A stretch of DNA of 64,000 nt from Onchidella celtica (lineage: Eukaryota; Mollusca; Gastropoda; Systellommatophora; Onchidiidae). Below, in pieces: positions 1-11,681 of the stretch (positions are counted from its first letter, which is position 1; the number at the start of each line of letters is the position of its first letter). The position numbers and the translations under genes are program-made. Below the pieces are notes generated by a model. That model did not search any database, had not been told where the DNA came from, and was given only the letters and a program-made list of their open reading frames with translations. The stretch lies in NCBI GenBank assembly GCA_963931925.1, contig OZ007581.1, positions 21,109,447 to 21,173,446 on the forward strand, given 5' to 3'.

Positions 1-531
1 CTTAGCTTCTAAGAAAATTTAATTCTGTCTAGGGACACTGGTACAAATAACATCGGCAAAATTAACAAAATACGATACTAATGGATGGGGAAAATTAGAG
101 GGGAGTATAAAAGAATAACAGCATTGTTTACATCAAAGATATTTCACAAAAAATCAAAGCAGAAAACACTAAAAAAATAGCGGTGACGCACTGCGTTTTT
201 TTTTTTAAAGAATGGGCGAGATCAACATCGATTTTCTCCAAAACGGTCGTTTGGTTTTTGCATGGGCTGAATTTTTATTCGTTCGATTACAGCTCGATTT
301 TGAGTTTGCTTCTTTGGGCTTTATAAAATACATAATAGTTTGACCTAATTGTTAAAAAGAAAAAAAAATCTACGTACCAAAGTGCGCGAAACACTAAAAT
401 GTGCGTTCATTTTGAACGGTAAAAGGATCAGCAATAGGCCATGGACTAAAGTACACATAATATGGTGAAAGAAAATCGATGTTAATTCCACTAATTCTAA
501 ACAAAAGTCGCACTACATTAAGAAAGTTTAC

Positions 532-654
532 CTTTATTCATGTATTTGCAGAGAAAATAACACAACACCAGGATTACGGATACAATGCTGGCTGTCAGAA
601 TGCCAAAAACACCCCAAATCGCTGTTGATGATGAGGAAGAGACATCTTCACTTT
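532..654 (-). CDS. Transmembrane exon of receptor-like gene copy 1
   Basis: This 123-nt exon has an acceptor (TTTCAG) before 654 and a donor (GTAAAC) after 532, phase 1 on both sides. It encodes a short Ser-rich stalk (SEDVSSSSSTA), about 22 hydrophobic residues beginning IWGVFGILTASIV, and then basic KYMNK, the stop-transfer pattern of a type I membrane protein. It lies downstream (minus strand) of the two Ig-like exons at 1730-2047 and 2550-2873 and matches their phase. The copy-2 counterpart (17488-17619) has a different hydrophobic core but the same K-Y-M-x-K end. Cytoplasmic exons would lie to the left of the window. The family is not recognised; the exon call rests on splice sites, phase and hydropathy. 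Confidence 0.68.
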
Positions 655-1729
655 CTGAAACTGTAGTTTACCAACAGCCAGATCTTCAATTCTTGCCAAC
701 AGTTGATATGATTAGAATGGTGGTGTCAGGACAATGGGCTTGACAGATTACACTATAAATCTACGTAACATTTCTCGGCAAAGAATACAAAGAATAAATT
801 TTTAAAAAACCCACATAATTTATAAACAAAACCATTGAATTAATATTAGATGTAAAGTAAACAAAATATTTTCCAATCGTCAGCCTCGATACTGCTGAGT
901 TTTTAACAGTCAATATTATGGGAAACAAACTTACACAGCTTCAAAAGCCATAAATAAGAAAGAATATTGAATATAAACTGAGACTGAAAAAAAGCAACAA
1001 GAGCATTTTTCATTTCCTAACATCTCAGACAGACATGGTTTTTCATAATTAACCAGCTGAAGTACATTGCATTATTGTTGCTTACACTAATTTGGCCATA
1101 ATATTTCCGTACCTTTGGTGGCATAATGATTTCTTAAACCAGCATGGAAATTTCAAGGAAAATTTTCACCATGTAGCTATTCCTGTGACTATTCGACACA
1201 TTCATTTGATTATTGGCGTGATGCAGCACAAACAAGGGGGAAAAGCTAATGTTCAGGAAAAACCAACAAATTCTTATTTGAAAAGATGCTAAATCGAACG
1301 TTATTCTCATTTGCGGTCTTCTTGCAGCTGCGCGCACTTAGAGGGCTCAGAATTGAGTTCTATTCCGAGCGCTCATGTTGTGTATTATCTGGCCTATTAT
1401 GAAGATGAGTTTTCTGAGATGTAAGGGAAAGGACAGTTCCAGAACTGCATGTACGTCTGTTTATTATTTTCAGCACCCAGTTCGTTATTTTCAGTCTGTG
1501 TGCATTTATGATGAAAGTAAAGAGGCTGCATTGCATTAGACAGTTAAAAAACATATGTAATCGATTGCAGTTATGAAAATCCTGGAGGTGATCAGACAAT
1601 TTCTCAGCTATCTGTCTGTTTCTGCCTGTTTGTCTTTAAAAGGAAAGCATGCATTATGCGTAAACTGGCCCAACACCGTTAGAAAAGTAAACAATAAAGT
1701 GACCAGCGATATAATTTCCTTTAACTTAC
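655..1729 (-). other. Intron between module B and TM exons (copy 1)
   Basis: No supported gene is seen. The short ORFs here lack splice or family support. Near 1662 the sequence switches abruptly from unique DNA to the tract shared with 18604 onward. Confidence 0.5.
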
Positions 1730-2047
1730 CCTCCACGTGTAGGAAATATGTGAAGTCCAGTCTGCAGTTCAAATTCCGTTTAGACCTGATTGTAATGTTG
1801 AAAGCGCCGGCATGATGAATTTGAATATGATCCAGTGTGACTGTCACTGTGTAACTCCGTTTGTCCTTATTCGGGGCAAAGTCCCAACACGTACCGTTGC
1901 GCCCCGTGCCACGTATAAATCTGGTGCCGTTCAGAGACGCCTCTTCATTGACAGTTTCAGCAACAACACAGAGGGAAAAAGTTTTATTTTCATTTGCCTT
2001 TACCGTCACATTTTGGTATGTATCACCCTTGCAGTGACGTGGGCATC
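1730..2047 (-). CDS. Ig-like module B exon, receptor-like gene copy 1
   Basis: This 318-nt exon, phase 1 in and out, is flanked by CCTATTTAG on the acceptor side and GGTAAGT on the donor side. The module begins CPRHCKGDTYQNVTV and ends FTYFLHVEG. It has five N-x-S/T sequons (NVT, NKT, NGT twice, NIT), a central C-W-D-F, and a late H-A-G-A-F motif like the D-A-G-x-Y of Ig F strands, but with no Cys after it. Module A (2550-2873) aligns throughout (LCVV, NGTR, WDF, AG-F-NIT), so the two arose by exon duplication. The copy-2 exon at 18667-18984 encodes the same protein sequence. An Ig-like extracellular module is inferred; no known family is recognised. Confidence 0.72.
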
Positions 2048-2549
2048 CTAAATAGGACAAAAGTTTTGAAAATGAGGACCAAAGTTTTTTTTTCCGAAAA
2101 AAAAAATGTCCAGTAAATAGATGCCACTTCTGTCCCAGATAATGTGAACATAAAACAAAGGGGAAAAAAGGAGAAAGAATCCTTCAAAAAAAAAATTACC
2201 GGAATAATTATGAAAAGGCAGGAGCTGTTTTTTTACGTATACCATTCACAATTGAAAGTTAACTTGCTGGTTTTAAAAAAAAATTAAGTTCCTTACAACT
2301 ACTTGAAAGTTATCACAGAGACGATACTTTCATAGCCGATAGCCTCCCTTTCATTGGCTGTTTTGATAAACACATTAAATTAGTCTGGAGACCGCCCTGA
2401 ACCAAAAGCTTCATGTACCCCAAACAAATGCTCTAACCACTGGACCAGTAATCTAGCACAATAATTATTTGATTGAATATTTTCATGATCAATTCCATGA
2501 ATTACTAGTACCGGTGGCTGTGTAAGTTGTTATTGATACTCTGTCTTAC

Positions 2550-2873
2550 CTTTCAAGAGCAGAAAAGTGTAATCAAGTGAGCTACTGTTATTATTCTTGG
2601 AATATAATGTGATGTTGAATCTGCCAGCTGGATGCAATATTCCCCTTTTTAGGTTAACAGTCACATTGAAACGTTTAGTGTCAACGTTGTACACAAAGTC
2701 CCATTTCATATTGTTTCTCCACTGTCCTCGAACTATTCGAGTGCCGTTAAATACCGCTTCTTCACGTAGTGCATCGACGACAACACAGAGGGGCAATATC
2801 TTTTCTTCATCATCAGATACATTCAACATGACAGTTTGATTTTGAGGAGAGCTATCACAGAGATGAAGCCCAT
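2550..2873 (-). CDS. Ig-like module A exon, receptor-like gene copy 1
   Basis: This 324-nt exon has acceptor CTGTGCAG and donor GGTAAGA and is phase 1-1. The frame runs GLHLCDSSPQNQTV to YTFLLLKG. It has Cys residues near both ends of the first third (LHLC, LPLC), a KWDF core, six or more N-glycosylation sequons (NQT, NVS, NGT, NVT, NIT, NSS) and an H-P-A-G-R-F segment where an Ig F strand would be, without the usual Cys. Symmetric phase 1 exons are typical of extracellular modules that can be shuffled or duplicated. It follows the signal exon at 3752-3830. Copy 2 (19507-19830) differs by one visible residue (DDEE versus DYEE). Function unknown; surface recognition or adhesion is only a guess. 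Confidence 0.72.
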
Positions 2874-3751
2874 CTGCACAGGAGAGAGGAAAGTGAAAAA
2901 CACTCAGACAATTTCATGAACAGAGGTGTGTTACGTTTGAATTATGTAGATTTCCCATGGATTGATTAAATAAATTGTAAACATTTGTGTTCCTGTAGTT
3001 TCTTGTCTATAGGAACAGCCAAAATTCTCCTAACAATATAAAGGCATATTAGTCGCTGTCAACAAGGCGTACAGGAGTACATAAGACATGGACAGAAACA
3101 ATGACAAATATTTCAAATAAATTTTTGTATCTAGCCAAAGTAATAAATAGGCACTACCTTAAAACATTTTTTAAAAAAAATTCTTATAATTTATCTCTCA
3201 CAAAAGACTTGTCATGGGCCAATTTATTAATTGCATTATTAATTTGAAGAGGTTCCGGAGTGTTTGGCTGGACCAACTTTGCTTTTATAAAATAATAGTG
3301 ATTGTGTGATAAGGTTTTCTTTTCTTTAATGTCTTTTCATGCATACTGAACGCCGGTGCAGTAATTTCCTCTCTATTCCCATATAAACATGTTTCTATCA
3401 AATGACATGACACTGATATCATCGTATTACCGGCGTGTCTCACATAAAACTGAAAAAAAAATCCGGGCAGAGGGCTGAAAGGAATGTAACAGTTGATACA
3501 ATACTTAATTGGTCAATTTCATGGCATGGATATTCAATATGAAAAAAAGCTTCATATTGGATCATTTTCAAGATATATAATAATATTCTAAGGGGACCTG
3601 CAGGAAATAGTGCCCTTGTTTTGTTCTCCGTGCTCTTGTAAGATTTGTCAACATTAGCACTTTCTCGAAGTAAACAGAGCGTAAACGAAAGGGAAGAAAA
3701 AGGTAATATTTTTAAAATACGGTTAAATGGAACTAAGCAAAACTTTCTCAC

Positions 3752-3830
3752 CATCTGATGAAACTGAAACAGCCAAAACCACAATAATAGCTGTAATAAA
3801 CGTAAGGGCAGACACGTATGGGAACTCCAT
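3752..3830 (-). CDS. Signal-peptide exon, receptor-like gene copy 1
   Basis: ATG at 3830-3828 opens 26 codons with a hydrophobic core (MEFPYVSALTFITAIIVV and on through LAVSVSSD) and then a phase 1 donor, G|GTGAGA. Length, hydropathy and phase fit a cleavable signal peptide spliced to the phase 1 module A exon. About 190 bp upstream are shared with the start regions of copy 2 (20688) and decayed copy 3 (23063), suggesting a common promoter and 5' UTR. The start choice rests on conservation between copies 1 and 2 and on the stop-rich sequence before it. Confidence 0.65.
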
Positions 3831-4384
3831 GTTAAAATCGTTATATGTCACCGGCCTGTGTGTCAGCTTTTCATTCCACCTGTGTCGAGGGTGATAGTGC
3901 TGTGCTCAGTGCTGTAGAAAATACGTCATAAGAGCCGGTGTAACATTGAAATGGGTCCCATTATATTTAGATTCCGGGTCTAAAAATAATAGGACAGTGC
4001 TAAGTCTCCCATTGGACTGACCACAGATTTGAATAGTGCTCATGCTGATTTGTTGATGGAGAACCTTCACTATTTGTTTACCATATGGGTTCCACTATTG
4101 TTCCGTACATCCTTCAGAATTACTTATTGAGTAAACAGCTATAAATTTTCAAATGGACAGATTTATTTCAGCATAACATGTATATCTCACTCGTCAGTAA
4201 GTGCTACAGATCGTCACTTAAAGCAGTTCAGTAGCAAATTTTACTAACAAAACATTTTAGCAAAAAAGTTTGGAAGAGGTGAAAGGAGAGGGTAAATAAA
4301 ATGTTTGAAGGGGATGTGAATGAGAAAATGCCATAGATTTTAGGCCATTTCATTGATAAATAAACATAAAGTTTCTTAATTATC

Positions 4385-4409
4385 TATATATATATATATA
4401 TATATATAT
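4385..4409. repeat. (TA)n microsatellite
   Basis: About 25 bp of alternating T and A; the duplicate near 21270 has a T run instead. Confidence 0.9.
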
Positions 4410-5329
4410 TTGCTATTCGTGACACACCAAATGGGCAGAGGGTGTCTGATTATCATGACGAGTGTTCGAAATGTAACATTGTATAAGGACGGAGTGAGTG
4501 AGTATTTTTCTATTATGTTACATCTATATCAGAATTGGGGAGACGGGAGGAATTCATTTATTATACGACACTGGCTGCAACACAACCAACACAAGTGAAT
4601 GATATAATTTGTCACCTTGGAGTTCAGACTTGGCACAGACATTACACAGGAAGGAAATTTTAATATGCAGTAATTAGGCTTATCAGCTGTTTCCAGCCGA
4701 CTTAAAAAGCAGGAGCTGCATCGATATTAAAGAAAATAACGATTTTATTTTCACTAAATGCCTCATTAAAAATGTGATATCGTGCAGCAGTGACAGAAAC
4801 AAAATATGTCGCATACAAAATTATAATGGTGTTATCTCAGTTGCTGACACAAGTCATCTCAAGAGTTATCATACCCTCCATCTCACGCATTCCACCAGGT
4901 CTTTCTGTGCAGGTGTTTTCCTAAGAAACTGTCTGTCTAGGTGTCTATGCTCTACGGCTTAGAAGATGAAATTTCAGGAATACAGTGCCAGACACTCACC
5001 TGCGCAACTTTACCTGTTTCCACGAAGGACTAACTAGCTGTATTTCCTTTATTGGCTAGGATTTACAGAAAGAAAAAAAATGTTCCTTTCCATGTTAGGC
5101 AATGTGTTTGTTAAATCAAGTCCAATGATCTCCGTGTCTAATAATTATGTCTGTCCAAATATTGACGGCTTGGATTGTCCTCAATACTCTTCCAAATCTT
5201 CGTTGTGAGAACAGTTACAAGGTGTGTCTCAAAAATAACTTTCCCTACCCCACATTTCAAAAACCTTTGAAGATAATGTCACCAAATTTGGAACAATGTA
5301 CCTTTATTATATTAGCTATTCAACATAGT

Positions 5330-6430
5330 CACCATCATTGTCCAAGCACTTCTGCCACCGACGCAACCAGCTTTCAAAGGCGGCGACTTATGTCTCTTTG
5401 TCCAACATTCTAAGAGCAGCTTTTATGGCCAAAATAATGTCTTCCCCTGTCTCAAACCGCTGTCCCCGAAGGTGTTCTTTCATTTTAGGGAAAAGCTGAA
5501 AGTCACAGGAGGCCAAATCAGGACAATATTGGGGGTGATTCAATATTTCCTAGTTATGCGAGTGCAGAAGTTCTGTCACCACATTGGCTTTATGCACGGG
5601 TGCGTTGTCATGGTGGAAAATCACACCAGTTTCAAGCAATCCAGGTCGCTTTTTCCTATGGCAGATCGTAACTTTTCTTGAATAACCATTTTGTAGTAAG
5701 TGGCATTGACAGTAGTGCCTATTGGAACAGGCCACGATAGGATGATGCCTTTGTTATAAAAAAAAAAAAAAACCGTGTGCATGACTTTCAATGCACCCTG
5801 TTTGCGACGAACTTTCACTGGGCGAGGTTCACCGGCGTCCAGCCATACAGCGGATTGTCTTTTCAGCTCTGGGTGCCAAGAATAGACCCAGGTATCATCG
5901 CCAGTAATTATTCTATCCAAAAGCTGCTGAACCTCACAGTGAAAACGGCGAAGAAAACTTCGGCCGCACGTCACTCGTTGTTGCTTTCCATCTTGATTCA
6001 GCAAATGGGGCACCCATTTAGAAACACATCTTCTTTTTGTCAAGTTTATCAGTCAAAATTCTATGAACAGAAGCAGAAGAAATAGGAACTTGATCTGATA
6101 TCTCCCGGCATGTTTTCCTTTTATTTTCATCAATGGCTGTCCTTACAATATCGATATTTGCATCTCTACATGCAGTCAAAGGCCTTCCAGGTCGTGATCC
6201 TTCCTCAACACTGGTTCGCCCCTGATGAATCTTTCTTACCCATGATCTTACAGTTTGAATAGTTGGAGAGTGATCTCCTAAAGCAGCTAATAGGTCTTGA
6301 GGAATTTCTGGTGGCTTTTTCCCCAAAAAGAATCGAAAATTTAATAACTGTTCTGGTGTCATATCTGGAGAATGATTTTCTCAAAATATTGACGTCCATG
6401 TTGCTGGTTAAACTCATGAAAGATGGTGCA
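5330..6430 (-). pseudogene. Mariner-type transposase pseudogene
   Basis: On the minus strand the pieces carry the mariner order of motifs: helix-turn-helix region (TIQTVRSWVRKIHQGR), SRPGRP linker, KWVPHLL, the first catalytic Asp in ITGDDTWV, the second in HHDNAPVH, and the third in PQYCPDLASCDF. These pieces lie in different frames. The frame shifts near 6030-6043 and again near 5640-5735, and in-frame stops follow TELLHSHN and RMLDKET. An A-rich run near 5760 has also expanded. The gene is a fossil and cannot make a transposase. The family assignment (Tc1/mariner, DD34D-like) rests on these motifs. Confidence 0.85.
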
Positions 6431-6983
6431 AACAAACCCCTATAACTTTAATTCCGTTCAACGCAGTGCCACGAGGTTTTTAACGGGAATTTCCGTATAT
6501 GTTGGTGTTCATTTGTGTGAAGTTTCAGGCATTTAATTCATTATTTCAAGATTTTACCATAGATATACACTAGTGAACTAGATTCCACGCGTCGCTTCGC
6601 CAGCCGTCTCTTCCGCGAGCCGGAATGGTCCGCATTGAAACCCCATCTCACCATCGCGGTGTGGGCTGAGCGCACGATGCTGCCTAGGTTAGGGGTTGAA
6701 AAATAGCAGTGATTGTGATTGACTTTGTAGCTTTAATTTGATTGTGATTGATTTTGTAACTTTCATTTGTTTATAGTCACTCACATACTATTTCCGCATA
6801 CTATGACATAAAATTGAATAAAATTCCTCGATTGAAGAAAAGAACAACAAAAAAACAACAACAAAACAACAACACCAGACTGATTCAACCGACACAACTC
6901 ACCACAACTACAATGCAAAGCCAATGGTATTAATGTGCATGACACGGTGCAAGAGGGTGGAGTAAGCCCAAAGGGAAGACAAC

Positions 6984-6994
6984 GGATGATGAGA

Positions 6995-7049
<55 letters not shown>

Positions 7050-7050
7050 C

Positions 7051-7099
<49 letters not shown>

Positions 7100-7242
7100 C
7101 AGATAGATAGATAGAACAGACGGACAGATAAACCTTAAAGAGACAGAGACAGAGAGAGAGAGACAGTGATAGAAAGAGAGAGAGAGATAGAGACAGATAG
7201 GGAGAGAGATATAGAGAGAAAGAGAGAGAGGAAGCGAGAGAG

Positions 7243-7320
<78 letters not shown>

Positions 7321-7321
7321 G
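6984..7321. repeat. (GATA)n and GA-rich microsatellite block
   Basis: Two GATA arrays (about 6984-7120 and 7240-7320) are separated by an AGAGAC/AGAG-rich stretch. Short ORFs read through this block are low-complexity artefacts. Confidence 0.95.
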
Positions 7322-7850
7322 AACAGATAGGATCAGATCAGATCAGATCAGAATAGATCAGAATAGATCAGATCAGAATAGATCCGAATAGATCAGATCA
7401 GATCAGAATAGATCAGATCAGAGAAGAATAGATCAGATCAAATCAGAATAGATCAGGTCAGAATAGATCAGATCATACCAGAATAGATCAGATCAGATCA
7501 GAATAGATCAGATCAGATCAGAATAGATCCGATCAGATCAGAATAGATCAGAATAGATCAGATCAGAATAGATCAGAACAGAACAGGTCAGAATAGATCC
7601 GAATAGATCAGATCAGAATAGATCCGATCAGATCAGAATAGATCCGATCAGATCAGAATAGATCAGAATAGATCAGATCAGAATAGATCCGAATAGATCA
7701 GAATAGATCAGAATAGATCAGAATAGATCAGAATAGACCAGATCAGATCAGAATAGACCAGATCAGATCAGAATAGATCAGATCAGATCAGAATAGATCA
7801 GATCAGAATATATCAAAATAGATCAGATCAGAATAGAAAGATAAGATAAA
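7322..7850. repeat. GATCA/GAATA pentamer minisatellite
   Basis: About 530 bp of mixed pentamers, GATCA and GAATA in changing order, with a few variants (GATCC, GACCA). It contains dozens of GATC tetramers and is flanked on both sides by GATA arrays, suggesting growth from a GATA precursor by slippage. Confidence 0.93.
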
Positions 7851-7860
7851 TAGAATAGAA

Positions 7861-7863
7861 TAA

Positions 7864-7959
<96 letters not shown>

Positions 7960-7960
7960 T
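7861..7960. repeat. (GATA)n microsatellite
   Basis: About 100 bp of uninterrupted GATA-type repeats ending in an ACAG-rich stretch. Confidence 0.95.
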
Positions 7961-8540
7961 ACACAGACAGACAGACAGATAGACAGATTAACTTTCTCAT
8001 AGACAAAGGCCTACACGCTGCTCCGTTTACAAACACGATGACTCAAACAATGAGTCGCGACCCACCCCAAGATGGTCGCCAGCGCCTTCTAACAATCCCA
8101 TTCAGTCCCCGGCGTGTCTGGGCATTGGATTTTACAAGGTAAGGAAAGCTATTTTTGAGACACACCCAAAGAGTTTATGATAAACCTAGAGGTAAGATTC
8201 GGTCACGTCACATAGCCGCAAATAGAAAGCCCGGCAGCCATCTTTGCTTACGGCAAGCGATTGCAAACACGGTGTCAAACACGGCTAACGAAAGTAGTTT
8301 TTGTCGGAAGGCCTCAGTATTTTATTCTTGTTCATTCCTTTTTAGAGATGGAGGTTCAACTTCATCCGTACATGTTGTATTTTGTCATAATTCATAATCT
8401 TTGTTTTTTTTCTTTGGTGGGATTACATTTTTTACATTTTCGTGGTTCATCCAATCCATAAATTAAGTCTGCTCATTACTACTGTAATCCCCGTTCAAAC
8501 AATCTGAAAGACCGTATTATTTTAGGCTTGGATTTATTTA

Positions 8541-8690
8541 CTTTAGCCGTAATGTCTAGGTCGAAGCAGGCTTGCCGTAAGTTGGCTTTACTTTAACCGT
8601 ACTGTCTAGGTCGAAGCAGGCTTGCCGTAAGTTGGCTTTACTTTAGCCGTACTGTCTAGGTCGAGGCAGGCTTGCCGTAAGTTGGCCGCC
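8541..8690. repeat. Three tandem 50-bp units
   Basis: Units begin at 8541, 8591 and 8641 with CTTTAGCCGTA or CTTTAACCGTA and differ at only a few bases. Each holds CTTGCCGTAAG, whose inverse occurs once at about 8247 beside a GCCATCTTTG motif, and GCCATCTTTA follows the last unit. The array may lie in an arm of a small fold-back element. Confidence 0.88.
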
Positions 8691-8784
8691 ATCTTTACTT
8701 CACCTACCGACGACGCCACGCGGAGACTTGCGTAGCGCTAGTCTGACCTCTAGCTATATATAACCTCTTTGGACACACCTCGTA

Positions 8785-10480
8785 TCATGAATAGTTTTCA
8801 TAGGAATCGCAGAATGTTTGAAATCATTACTGCTAATGATTTTTCTCTCCTTTCATTACAGCACTCAATGTGCGCTTTGAATTGTGTTTTATTTTATTAT
8901 TGTTAGTGGGTTTTTTTTGCTGTTGTTTTTTTTAATTGGGGTAGGGTCTTTTTTTTAAGTACCCCACCCCAACTTGTCGTCTCCGCGAGATAAAGTTTCT
9001 AAAGCTAATACAATACAATTTCCCATCACTTAAATATATAGAGAAATCAACAAGCAATCTCCTACATACGATTACCATATGAAACAAAAACAGGCAAAAT
9101 CAAAAAGAGAATATAGATATTACATGTTGCGCCATATGATATGCATATCAATACAGCGTAATATTTTAGGTAGAAAGGTTGTTGGCAGCTCTGACATGAT
9201 AAATTGTGTTGCGGAGTCTCGGTTTAATACAATAGTGACACATTGTGTGATAAATGAAAGAGTGTGACACCGCCACCGGCAATCATTCCTTCACGCCGCG
9301 TCAATACAACAGCCAACACACATTGCTGGGGATTTCCTTCCTGGTTTCATTGGCGAACTTTCCGGTTTCGATTCACTGTTTCCTTTCCAGTTACTGACAC
9401 TGCCCTAAAGATTGTGTGATTATAGTTTTGCAAGTCTCCTCTTCCCCTATCGGGTCTCCTGCACAATTCAGTTTTTAGCTGGATCAGTGCATTCGCCAAT
9501 GCCCACTACCTACATCATACTCATAGCTAACTGTTATGAGTTATTTTCATACCCATGGGGAGTGGATAAGATAAGGATTTCACTGTTCTGTATGAGAAAA
9601 TTATCTAATATTATAGATCATATCAAAGATTAAGATGAGCAATTGCCTTTAACCATTTATATAATAGAAGACGCACAACCCTAAGGATCTATAACAACCC
9701 TCCCCCCCCCCCCACACACACACCTAAGGGTCCGTGACAAAACCTCCAACGCACAAAATCATCACCGGGCAAAATCCCACAGGAGAAAAAATCCGTGTTA
9801 CATGACTCTACAAAGATTATTCCAGCGAAATAGATAGAACGAAGTTTATACGATAAAGAACAAATTACATGAATAGCTTTATAAACAGGAGTTACATCAT
9901 GGACAAAACCAAGCGAAAATTTAAAGTCTTAATTATTTCTTACAAGTTTTGTAAAGCCTTTCATTCTACGACTTAATCTAACCTCATTATTCCATCCTTC
10001 AACCACAATTCTGTTAGTTACCATAGTTATCAGATACATTAATAAGCAAGTCTGTAGCTGACAGACAGACAATATCTGCATTCAAATCATCCAGGATCAC
10101 GCTCACACACCAATGGATTTGACTGTCTGTCTGTTGTGCAACTCACGAATGAAAGGTATGAACGCCTTGACTGGTACGAAAACTGCGCCTGTTTCTTACG
10201 AAAAGTGTTGAGTCTGAAATACGTATTTCGAATCCTTGCGGAGAAAAAAAAAATTTATAAATCTTTTTGGTATTTGCATAGTTAGTGCACAAAGCGATGT
10301 AGTGTGACTTTATCCAAAAAGTGATTTCCGAAAATGCTGAACTTACGGGTTAACAGATTTGCGAAGACATTATATATGTGGCTATGATTTGTTCCTCGTG
10401 ATCATAAATTACGTTTCATAACGTCCAATATTATAATCTGTGTGGTAATCTGTTCTGTTGTTTTTTTCACAAAGAGTTTT
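8785..10480. other. Gene-poor stretch with old duplicated sequence
   Basis: No supported exon. 9290-9630 resembles 31930-32760 (with a SINE inserted in the latter). C and CA runs occur at 9702-9723. Confidence 0.5.
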
Positions 10481-10489
10481 ATTATTATG

Positions 10490-10620
10490 AGTTTTGTCCA
10501 CCGCCATTCTTGTCTGGCATAATGGGGACAGTCCAGTGGGAATTTTGTCGTGTGAGAATTTTGCCATCGGGGTTTTTATCCTGGGGGATTTTTTCCACAG
10601 AGGATTTTGTCCGCATCCCA
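10490..10620. repeat. Degenerate ~20-bp tandem repeat, GGGATTTTGTCC-like
   Basis: Several diverged units built on GTGGGAATTTTGTC, AGAATTTTGCCATC, GGGATTTTTTCCAC and AGGATTTTGTCCGC follow one another. The complement of the same motif appears near 9740-9800 (ACAAAACCTCC, CAAAATCCCAC). The apparent proteins here come from this repetition. Confidence 0.6.
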
Positions 10621-10779
10621 ACCCTAAGCACCCATCCTCCCCGCCGCCCGCTTTTTCCCATAACGGAAGACAACATAAACACTGATCTTAAAGTCATCAC
10701 TGACAATGCAATGCGACAGAAATGGCCTAACAGTATCATGCAAAGTATACAAAAGGATACGATCTGACAGTTACTTGGC

Positions 10780-11600
10780 GAAGTTTGGTAAGATCCTGAA
10801 TGATACCGATTATTATTTCAGCACATTAAATACCATAGAACATAGATAGTCGATTGGGAATGGGGACCAAGAGAAGAAATTCGAGCTATACTCAATCAAA
10901 GAAGGTGACATTATGTTTGTCAAACATAAGAGTAAAAATATAGGCTAATAGTGTAATTTCCTGTCGTAAGCGACGACGAACCGAAAAGAATTTGATTTTT
11001 CTATCATATGACTCATCGTCCAGTCAATCTGCTACCGTAACTGTTCTGGCATCCCATTCGACTACAGAGTCACATTGTCTATAGAACAGTTCCGTATTTC
11101 ATAAAGTCATAACAATTAGTTAGTCTTTAAATCTATAATTTAATCCAATATTTATTGTACAGTAAGTATGCATCAAATGTGTGTCAAAATCAAGACATTC
11201 ACAAAATCGGTGAGATTGCAGTCATTTTCAACTAAAAAGTCCCGCAAGCTTAGATCAAGTTAAATCAATATTTTGCATTTAATACACTGATAGTTCAACA
11301 CCCAGTGAAGTTGGACAGAGCGTGAGCTGAAGAAATTTTGAAGAAACTTCCCCGAAAAAAAGAAAATGAGAAAACTGGAATTCTGAAGTTAAGAGATAAC
11401 CCTGGCTAAAATGTTGAGTGTTGAGCATAACACATTTATGATGTCTGGTCAATCAATAATTTAATTGATTGAGCTGGCATCATGAAACCCAAACGCAGTT
11501 GACTGTGTCTATCAGCCATGTTACTGCACCACAGCTCTACATTTACCATGGGCAATGTTGATAATCTCATTAGAATTTCGTTCACTGAAATTGTCTTTGT
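10780..11600. other. No recognised feature
   Basis: AT-rich DNA with no supported ORF or splice structure; its right part is weakly related to 32930-33180. Confidence 0.45.
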
Positions 11601-11619
11601 AGAGCGTAGTATTGTTCTT

Positions 11620-11625
11620 TTTATT
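11620..11625 (-). terminator. Poly(A) signal AATAAA
   Basis: The minus strand reads AATGAATAAAAAG about 60 nt after the TGA at 11682. Its placement supports the exon at 11682-11868 as a genuine 3' terminal exon. Confidence 0.55.
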
Positions 11626-11681
11626 CATTATTTTGATCATTCACACACAACTCGCAGCCATTGCTGAACAGTGAACACAAC

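Larger units (their letters stand above)
1662..5215. repeat. Segmental duplication, unit 1 (pairs with 18604-22000)
   Basis: The region matches 18604-22000 in the same order and orientation. From about 1662 to 3040 the match is nearly base-perfect; main differences are an 18-bp segment near 19088 missing at 2148, homopolymer lengths and one missense base. Beyond 3040 small indels and substitutions become frequent, and past the signal exon similarity is moderate. Weaker similarity to 31200-31480 shows a further remnant of the same unit. Confidence 0.85.
5216..8784 (-). mobile_element. Decayed mariner element region with internal simple-repeat expansion
   Basis: A terminal inverted repeat starts at 5221 (GGTGTGTCTCAAAAATAAC) and its inverse lies at 8143-8166 (GGTGTGTCTCAAAAATAGC read on the minus strand); the 24-bp arms differ at one base. 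A further end of the same type, inverse of TACGAGGTGTGTCC, stops at 8784 beside TA, so the right side may hold two nested mariner ends. Between transposase and right end lie about 1.1 kb of tetra- and pentanucleotide repeats. A mariner is normally about 1.3 kb, so this copy has been expanded and interrupted. Confidence 0.72.

Noticed and set aside
7322-7850. CRISPR-like array
   Set aside because: Simple pentamer slippage without distinct spacers, in a eukaryotic context.
7803-8036. Open frame rich in Ser, Ile, Tyr and Leu
   Set aside because: It is a read-through of the GATA repeat.
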